Positions 17,773-22,055 of a DNA stretch of 22,055 nt are shown here, piece by piece. The position numbers and the translations under genes were made by a program. The stretch comes from a virus. Every line of letters begins with the position of its first letter. Positions within the stretch are counted from its first letter, which is position 1. The stretch lies in IMG/VR virus record IMGVR_UViG_3300024231_000061, positions 1-22,055 of that record; one strand, given 5' to 3'. The notes beneath the pieces were generated by a model, which saw only the letters and a list, made by a program, of their open reading frames with translations, searched no databases and was not told the origin of the DNA.

Positions 17773-18356
17773 TGTATACAGCAGAACTTGAGAAAAGCGA
17801 AGAACTCGGGACAATCTCCGTCTCCGACTTGCCTCTTGACTCATACGTGGCATCTGTCGGTGCCACTCACATATTTATGAAACCATGCGAGTTTGTTCAT
17901 CGCAAACATCCCAAAGGAACAGAGGCGGGTCAGTGGGTTGAGTGTGTACAGTTTGTGCCGCATTGTCAAGAAGCGCATCGGGTTATGTGGATGCAACTCA
18001 CCAAAGAAATCAGTAATGTTCATGCAGTTAGTATGGTTCGCATCGACCCCAAGTTTCAGGGATTCGGTCTTGCCCCTAAAGTGTATGAGAAGATCATCAA
18101 AGAAACCGACATCGCCCTTGCCACCGACGAGTGTCAGACCCCTGGAGGTCAATACATCTGGTCTCAGGTTCTCGGTAAGAGGGGCATCGAAATCGCTGCA
18201 TTCAAATCAAAGTTGCTCAGAGCGCCAAGAGTCTTACACCCTGTCGAGAAGAGTTCTGTTGTTAATAGGATTGAGGTCTGTGACAACTATGCATGGGGGG
18301 ACGAGGGCAAGAACGACTGGGGATTTGTCATGTTCAAGTCTAAGGCGAGGGCATAG
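17772..18356 (+). CDS. GNAT-family N-acetyltransferase-like protein
   Basis: The 194-residue product has a GNAT-type core: a strand VHAVSMVRIDP (83-93) followed by KFQGFGLAPKVYEKIIKE (94-111), the acetyl-CoA loop (Q/R-x-x-G-x-G/A) and its helix, then IALATDECQTPGGQYIWSQVL (114-134), the usual late strand and helix. The loop reads Q-G-F-G-L-A, close to the consensus. The N-terminal part is unusual and may form the acceptor site. Phage GNATs of this sort are of unknown target. The gene starts in TAATG with the exported-protein gene and lies 4 nt before the metalloprotease gene. Confidence 0.75.
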   Translation: MYTAELEKSEELGTISVSDLPLDSYVASVGATHIFMKPCEFVHRKHPKGTEAGQWVECVQFVPHCQEAHRVMWMQLTKEISNVHAVSMVRIDPKFQGFGLAPKVYEKIIKETDIALATDECQTPGGQYIWSQVLGKRGIEIAAFKSKLLRAPRVLHPVEKSSVVNRIEVCDNYAWGDEGKNDWGFVMFKSKARA

Positions 18357-18360
18357 TGTT

Positions 18361-18819
18361 GTGCAAGTCTATTTCTCAAACCGATTCCCCAAGTACCTCG
18401 AAGACTTCACGTATTCGGCAATGGACTTCCTTGGTGTCTCTAATCTGCGTGGTGAAGTTCGTATAAGAATGGTTCGGCGACTCGAAGACGATTGTTACGG
18501 ATCTTGTCTAGGTAACGACAGAGAAGTTGATGTGCAAATCGCCACGACCATGATGGGTGAACCAATTAGTCGAACCAACAAACTCCTCACCGTAGGGCAC
18601 GAGTTAGTCCACGTAAGGCAATGCCTTATGCGCCAGTTGTACATAGACGCGAAGGGGGCGACTGTTTGGAACGGAGCAGACTATTCATACTGCGAAAAAT
18701 CTGTGGAACGGTCTCGTGGGTTGCCTTGGGAGACAGAAGCATTTGCCTTGCAACAAAGTGTATTGGATAATTGGTATCGTTACAAAAAAACTGAAGACCC
18801 GAGACGTATAAATATATGA
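18361..18819 (+). CDS. HExxH zinc metalloprotease-like protein, GTG start
   Basis: GTG 18361 is the best start: GGCGAGG is about 10 nt upstream and it follows the GNAT stop by 4 nt. The frame is open much further left, but that part overlaps the GNAT gene. The 152-residue product carries GHELVHVRQ (H80, E81, H84), the zinc-binding HExxH, and LPWETEAFALQ (121-131), where an E supplies the third ligand. The HExxHxxQ...PWExEA pair is a common small phage protein type, probably a zinc peptidase; its target is unknown. The stop codon region carries an exact late promoter octamer for the next gene. Confidence 0.8.
   Translation: MQVYFSNRFPKYLEDFTYSAMDFLGVSNLRGEVRIRMVRRLEDDCYGSCLGNDREVDVQIATTMMGEPISRTNKLLTVGHELVHVRQCLMRQLYIDAKGATVWNGADYSYCEKSVERSRGLPWETEAFALQQSVLDNWYRYKKTEDPRRINI
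18807..18814 (+). promoter_or_regulatory. T4-type late promoter octamer
   Basis: Exact TATAAATA, lying in the last codons of the metalloprotease gene, about 50 nt upstream of the ATG at 18862. In T4 this octamer is the sole late -10 element, recognised by the gp55 sigma factor with gp33 and the sliding clamp. No gp55 gene is in the window. Confidence 0.75.
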
Positions 18820-18861
18820 AACCAATACGGTCCACAAAATAAAATACTTCGGAGAAAAAAA

Positions 18862-19296
18862 ATGAAAACTTTTGAACAACTCAGAGAGGAACTGGAATCC
18901 ATCAAAGAAATTTCCACCTCCCTTTTAAAAAGGTATACGAAGAAGGCAGGCGCTTCAGGTCGTTCAGTCAGTGCCGCTGGTTATGACAAGGCGCACGGAT
19001 ACGCCAAGGTTGCGCCGACTGGTGGAGCATCTGCTGCTGATCACGCAAAAGCGAAAGCTGTCGCCCACAGTATTGCCAAAGCACACAAAAACCTCAAGGT
19101 TAGTTCTCACGGAAACGAGCATTTCATTCACCACAAAAATGATGAGGACGGACATGAACATGTCCGCGTAACCCACGCCAGCAAAGGTAAGGTGCAGGTG
19201 ACTCATGAATATGGCACGGCGGGAAGCGGCAAAAAGACTTTGTCTCATGCTGCTGCTGTCAAGCACGGTCATTCTATAGTGACCAGTCAAAAGTAA
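18862..19296 (+). CDS. His/Lys-rich late protein with capsid-targeting-like N-terminus
   Basis: The product starts MKTFEQLREELESIKE, close to the T4 internal-protein capsid targeting sequence MKTYQEFIAE. It contains two motifs fitting the T4 prohead protease rule (L/I-x-E, cut after E): L7-R8-E9 and I14-K15-E16. The rest is basic and rich in His, Ala and Lys (SKGKVQVTHEYGTAGS, KTLSHAAAVKHGHS), consistent with a DNA-associated head protein. SLLKRYTKKA (20-29) is another recurring phage stretch. GGAG lies upstream of ATG 18862 and TATAAATA at 18807 provides a late promoter. It may be packaged in the head and injected with the DNA; that is an inference. Confidence 0.7.
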   Translation: MKTFEQLREELESIKEISTSLLKRYTKKAGASGRSVSAAGYDKAHGYAKVAPTGGASAADHAKAKAVAHSIAKAHKNLKVSSHGNEHFIHHKNDEDGHEHVRVTHASKGKVQVTHEYGTAGSGKKTLSHAAAVKHGHSIVTSQK

Positions 19297-19315
19297 TACT
19301 CCGGTATTCAACTTG

Positions 19316-19334
19316 CCCCACTTCGGTGGGGTTT
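19316..19334 (+). terminator. Intrinsic terminator with TTCG tetraloop
   Basis: CCCCAC-TTCG-GTGGGG is a perfect 6-bp stem closed by the very stable UUCG loop, followed by TTTCGTC. The T-run is short, so it may be a modest terminator. A second small hairpin AATAC-TCCG-GTATT (19295-19308) precedes it at the end of the 18862 gene. It lies between the two late genes and insulates the late promoter at 19363. Confidence 0.75.
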
Positions 19335-19362
19335 CGTCATTAAGGGGGGTTGTCTCTGGGTC

Positions 19363-19370
19363 TATAAATA
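19363..19370 (+). promoter_or_regulatory. T4-type late promoter octamer
   Basis: Exact TATAAATA, 21 nt before the ATG at 19391 and just after the terminator at 19316. GAGGAG between them is the ribosome site. This is the best placed late promoter in the window. Confidence 0.82.
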
Positions 19371-19390
19371 GACTATAACGAGGAGCATAC

Positions 19391-20695
19391 ATGCCTACAT
19401 TAAAATCAAGAGACGAGTTAAAGATCCAACTTGACCAGTGCGGGTATAAGGATCTGACAGATGCCAAGATGTCAAAGATGGTCACCATAGAGTTGCCGAA
19501 GGGTTCTGACCGCGAAGAAGTTTTGAGAAATATCGCCAAGAAACTCTCAAGCGGATATGGCGCAAAATATTCATCAAAGATAAATCGGTCGAGTACTGGA
19601 CACGTTGACTTCACTGGCGGTTGGGTTGCTGTTGCCAAAATTAAGGGTGGCGGTGGTAGTGGCGCAGGGTCAGACGTGACTGCCATTGTAGAAAGTGCCC
19701 AGTGCATATATCTTGCTGCTGGTTATAAGCAGAACAAATCAAAAAGTGAAGACACAACTTATACCACCACCGCATTCAAAGCAGCAAACTCCAAATTTGA
19801 TTGTGACTTATCGCTCACTGCGATACAGAAAGGTCTGAGCGATGATTGGGTCAAATCTTCCAAAGCAGGCGCAAACCTGATCAACAATAAGTTTAGCAAC
19901 AGCGGAAAGAACTATGTTGCCCATCGAGGATCTTCTTGGGTCAAACGTTTGGAAACTCACTTCAAGAAATTGAACAGAGAAGCAGGAAGACCGTTTGGCG
20001 ATGTCAACAAGTGGTCTCCTGCTGACATTTGGATCGTTTCATCCAAGGGCGCAGGAGTCAAACTTGAACAGACGAAAACCTTCATCGAATTCAACAACCT
20101 GCTTCTAGAGAACTATCGCTCAGGTGATATTGTTGGGATCTCTCTCAAGAAGATTGTCGGTGGCACGGGCGCTACCAAAGAGATCAATGTCTCCAAGGAC
20201 AGACCTACATATGAATTTGAAAAAAGTACGTTGGGATTGAGAGACTTCTTTGCTTCACAAGACGGATACCTTTTCTTTGACGGTGGCCGGATGCAGGTCA
20301 GGTCATTCGGTGCTACATGGCAGGGCGAAATCAAAGGCAAGAATGCAAATATGGGCAAAGTTTCGGGCGGTCCAATTGCAAGGTTTGCCAAAGAATATCT
20401 CGGAAAGGACATGATGCCTCAGAGGGAACTTGCTGGCAGAACAACTGAGGATATGGAATTGTTTTATAAATGGTATTCTTCAGTGCGATACACGAACGAT
20501 ATGACTGAGTATGATTTCTACAAGGCATGCTCAGAGAAAGATGGTACATGGTATCTCTCGAAGATTATGTCCACGCAACTGGTAGCACTGATTGAAAGTT
20601 CAACAAAGAAGAAACGCACAGCATTCATATCAGCAGTGATCAACTATGCTGCCTCGGAGTCCGAGTTATCTGGTCCATACTTCAAGATATATTGA
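19391..20695 (+). CDS. Large late protein, unknown, with nuclease-like SLKK motif
   Basis: A 434-residue protein with strong late promoter and ribosome site. The N-terminal 80 residues are Lys-rich and mixed alpha/beta; a Gly-rich linker (KIKGGGGSGAGSD, 83-95) follows. The central part holds E101 in ESAQCIYLAA, KWSPADIWIVS (208-217, D212) and GDIVGISLKK (245-254). An E...D...x-K order (E101, D212, S-L-K253) is reminiscent of PD-(D/E)XK endonuclease cores, where SLK sometimes replaces ExK, but this is only a pattern. The C-terminal 150 residues are helical (YKWYSSVRYTNDMTEYDFYK). Its position beside virion genes suggests a structural or packaged protein. No family is assigned. Confidence 0.7.
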   Translation: MPTLKSRDELKIQLDQCGYKDLTDAKMSKMVTIELPKGSDREEVLRNIAKKLSSGYGAKYSSKINRSSTGHVDFTGGWVAVAKIKGGGGSGAGSDVTAIVESAQCIYLAAGYKQNKSKSEDTTYTTTAFKAANSKFDCDLSLTAIQKGLSDDWVKSSKAGANLINNKFSNSGKNYVAHRGSSWVKRLETHFKKLNREAGRPFGDVNKWSPADIWIVSSKGAGVKLEQTKTFIEFNNLLLENYRSGDIVGISLKKIVGGTGATKEINVSKDRPTYEFEKSTLGLRDFFASQDGYLFFDGGRMQVRSFGATWQGEIKGKNANMGKVSGGPIARFAKEYLGKDMMPQRELAGRTTEDMELFYKWYSSVRYTNDMTEYDFYKACSEKDGTWYLSKIMSTQLVALIESSTKKKRTAFISAVINYAASESELSGPYFKIY

Positions 20696-20716
20696 TATGG
20701 AAAAGAATTTCGGTTT

Positions 20717-20724
20717 TTTAAATA
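20717..20724 (+). promoter_or_regulatory. Late promoter octamer, one mismatch
   Basis: TTTAAATA, one mismatch from TATAAATA, 19 nt before ATG 20743. AAAGGA (20729-20734) is the ribosome site. Placement matches that of the 19363 octamer, so it is probably a weaker late promoter of the virion protein gene. Confidence 0.5.
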
Positions 20725-20742
20725 CAATAAAGGAATACTAAA

Positions 20743-21501
20743 ATGGCAACTTGGAGCAAACCAAAAAATACATATTTTCGTGGCGGTGATCTATTCGAAG
20801 TGGTAATGATTGCGGATGCAGACGGGAACGTCGGAGGGTCAAACAGTCCAACTATCGCCCTGCCAACTGGGCAGTCTCATATCAACAAGTTCGGATACAC
20901 TGGTACTGACGTCAACGGCACCGCAACCATTTGGGACGCCAACGGCACGACCGCTTTATACCCATATCCAACCTCCGGTGTTGTTTCTATCACTTCCTCC
21001 AGCGGGAGCGATACAGGCGAGGCGGTAGAAGTTCAGGGTCTTGATGGAGACTTTAATCTAGTCACCGAGACAATCAACGTGGGCGCGACTGGTTCAGTCA
21101 CTTTCTCTCGGGTCTTCCGTGCGCGCAAGGTAGACGCATCGAACGTCGGTATAGTTAGCATCAACGTCGGCGGTTCCCTCGCGGCACAGATACTCGCTGG
21201 GAACGGACAAACACTCATGGCAGTCTACACCATTCCTGCTGGGTTCACTGGATACTTGTTAAAGTTTCAAGGCAGTTCGGATAAAGCAGCAGCAGTCCAG
21301 TTCAAGTTGTTTGCTCGACCTACAGGTGGAGCATTCAACCTTAAAGGGCAATGGGGCACCCAAGGCGGCAACCCAATAACCTATGACTATCCTGTTCCTA
21401 TATCTTTCGCAGAAAAGACCGACCTGAGGGTTGACACAACAACTGGCAATAACTGTGGTTGCGGTGCGGTCTTTGACATACTTCTAGTGAGAAACGACTA
21501 A
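20743..21501 (+). CDS. Virion structural protein (marine T4-like type)
   Basis: The 252-residue product starts MATWSKPKNTYFRGGDLFEV. It is rich in Gly, Ser, Thr and Val with little charge, as expected for a beta-structured virion protein. VQGLDGDFNLVTETINVG (about 97-114), VYTIPAGFTGYLLKF (about 162-176) and FAEKTDLRV are blocks I associate with uncharacterised virion structural proteins of T4-like marine phages. It probably decorates head or tail; which part cannot be told. The C-terminal GNNCGCGAVFDILLVRND is also typical. The stop shares an A with the next ATG. Late control is likely from TTTAAATA at 20717. Confidence 0.75.
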   Translation: MATWSKPKNTYFRGGDLFEVVMIADADGNVGGSNSPTIALPTGQSHINKFGYTGTDVNGTATIWDANGTTALYPYPTSGVVSITSSSGSDTGEAVEVQGLDGDFNLVTETINVGATGSVTFSRVFRARKVDASNVGIVSINVGGSLAAQILAGNGQTLMAVYTIPAGFTGYLLKFQGSSDKAAAVQFKLFARPTGGAFNLKGQWGTQGGNPITYDYPVPISFAEKTDLRVDTTTGNNCGCGAVFDILLVRND

Positions 21502-22055
21502 TGGAATCTTTCTTCGCACATCAAATTCTGTCAGAGCAGAAGAACACCCATATGACGCACCTCGAGGACAAAGTTCTCTACGGTGGGGTATCGGGCACCC
21601 GTGAGGCGATCAACGCTCTCCGTGGGTTAAGAGATATGCTCCAAGGGAAGCACAAGGGAGATATATCCGTTAAGTGGGATGGTGCTCCAGCGATATTCGC
21701 CGGAATCGATCCGAGCGACGGTAAGTTCTTTATCGCCAAGAAGGGCATCTTTAATAAGAACCCCAAAGTCTATAAGACCAAGGCAGACGTCGACGCAGAC
21801 ACCTCGGGTGATTTGAATACCAAAATGAACGCAGCACTGGAGTTGCTACCTTCACTCGGAATCAAGGGTGTCATACAAGGAGACTTTCTGTTCGGTCCAG
21901 GTGACATCAGTAATAAGAAAATTGGCGGAGAATCGTATACCACATTTCACCCCAACACTATCGTATATGCTCTGCCAGCAAAAAGTGCAGGAGCGAAAGA
22001 AGTCAAAGCAGCGACTATTGGTATTGTGTGGCACACCACATACAACGGCGATTCA
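21501..22055 (+). CDS. KxDG nucleotidyltransferase/ligase-like phage protein, 3' end missing
   Basis: Runs off the right edge after 185 codons. VKWDGAPAIFAG (about 57-68) matches the K-x-D-G motif I of the covalent nucleotidyltransferase superfamily (ligases, capping enzymes); FFIAKKGIFNKNPKVYKT follows, and VIQGDFLFGPGD is where motif III (DGE-like) would be. The family (I associate it with DUF6267) is common in T4-like marine phages and not characterised, so catalytic activity is inferred. The N-terminal MESFFAHQILSEQ holds an L-x-E site like those cut by T4 prohead protease. Start overlaps the virion gene stop (TAATG). With the left-hand DNA ligase this would be the second such protein in the window. 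Confidence 0.75.
   Translation, partial: MESFFAHQILSEQKNTHMTHLEDKVLYGGVSGTREAINALRGLRDMLQGKHKGDISVKWDGAPAIFAGIDPSDGKFFIAKKGIFNKNPKVYKTKADVDADTSGDLNTKMNAALELLPSLGIKGVIQGDFLFGPGDISNKKIGGESYTTFHPNTIVYALPAKSAGAKEVKAATIGIVWHTTYNGDS

Noticed and set aside
17893-18360. Upstream extension of the metalloprotease reading frame
   Set aside because: The frame is open but fully inside the GNAT gene; the GTG at 18361 gives the normal length for the family and has a ribosome site.
18964-19707. Minus-strand ORF (247 codons) across the 18862 and 19391 genes
   Set aside because: It spans a terminator, a late promoter and two plus-strand genes with strong ribosome sites; the translation has no recognisable features.

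Overview
The window is part of a tailed-phage genome of the T4-superfamily (myovirus) type that infects a Gram-negative, probably aquatic, bacterium. The grounds are dense small genes with 1-4 nt stop/start overlaps, a phage nucleotide-metabolism and DNA-processing set (MazG-like pyrophosphohydrolase, dCMP deaminase, ATP-dependent DNA ligase with a WGR-like N-terminus, Cas4/RecB-type PD-(D/E)XK nuclease), several 2OG-Fe(II) oxygenases and radical SAM proteins of the sort marine myoviruses carry, and exact T4-type late promoter octamers (TATAAATA) beside virion genes at the right end. No host gene, tRNA, rRNA, CRISPR array, integrase or transposase was seen. The host cannot be named from sequence alone.

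Layout. 1-4203: a left-truncated SLOG/DprA-like protein, two unknown genes, a MazG-like enzyme, then a tightly overlapped trio of glycosyltransferase-like protein, prolyl-hydroxylase-type 2OG oxygenase and radical SAM/SPASM-like protein. 4281-7636: a tandem-duplicated membrane microprotein pair, a run of small unknown genes chained by ATGA overlaps, the DNA ligase and a two-TM protein. 7638-11157: a second 2OG-oxygenase-like protein, small genes, a structured leader or small ORF at 9118-9223, and a large four-TM/coiled-coil protein. 11189-16251: a conserved CDxH-type phage protein behind a possibly leaderless promoter, a ribbon-helix-helix protein, a third 2OG oxygenase, several tiny membrane proteins, dCMP deaminase, a short radical SAM protein and the Cas4-like nuclease. 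16305-16706: the only convincing minus-strand gene (coiled coil-TM-coiled coil) with its own terminator. 16707-17054: a gene-free regulatory island. 17055-18819: a small basic protein, an exported protein, a GNAT acetyltransferase and an HExxH metalloprotease. 18862-22055: late genes: a His/Lys-rich protein with a capsid-targeting-like N-terminus, a large unknown protein, a virion structural protein and a KxDG nucleotidyltransferase-like protein cut by the right edge.

The most striking signal is a repeated intergenic promoter cassette, present seven times in full. It starts at (or overlaps) the upstream stop codon, has exactly 32 nt from the first base of its TAA to the -35 (TTGYCT), exactly 17 nt between -35 and -10 (GATAAT), and 30 or 33 nt from the -10 to the ATG. 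It carries an invariant TTGAT with a degenerate dyad partner. An eighth promoter (16998) is a diverged relative, and isolated upstream boxes lie in the 16.8-16.95 kb island. The cassettes sit in front of small accessory genes, many of them membrane microproteins, and look like a mobile stop-to-start promoter module comparable in concept to the PeSL cassettes of T4-type phages. The right end uses T4-type late promoters instead, so the window spans the change from early/middle to late transcription.
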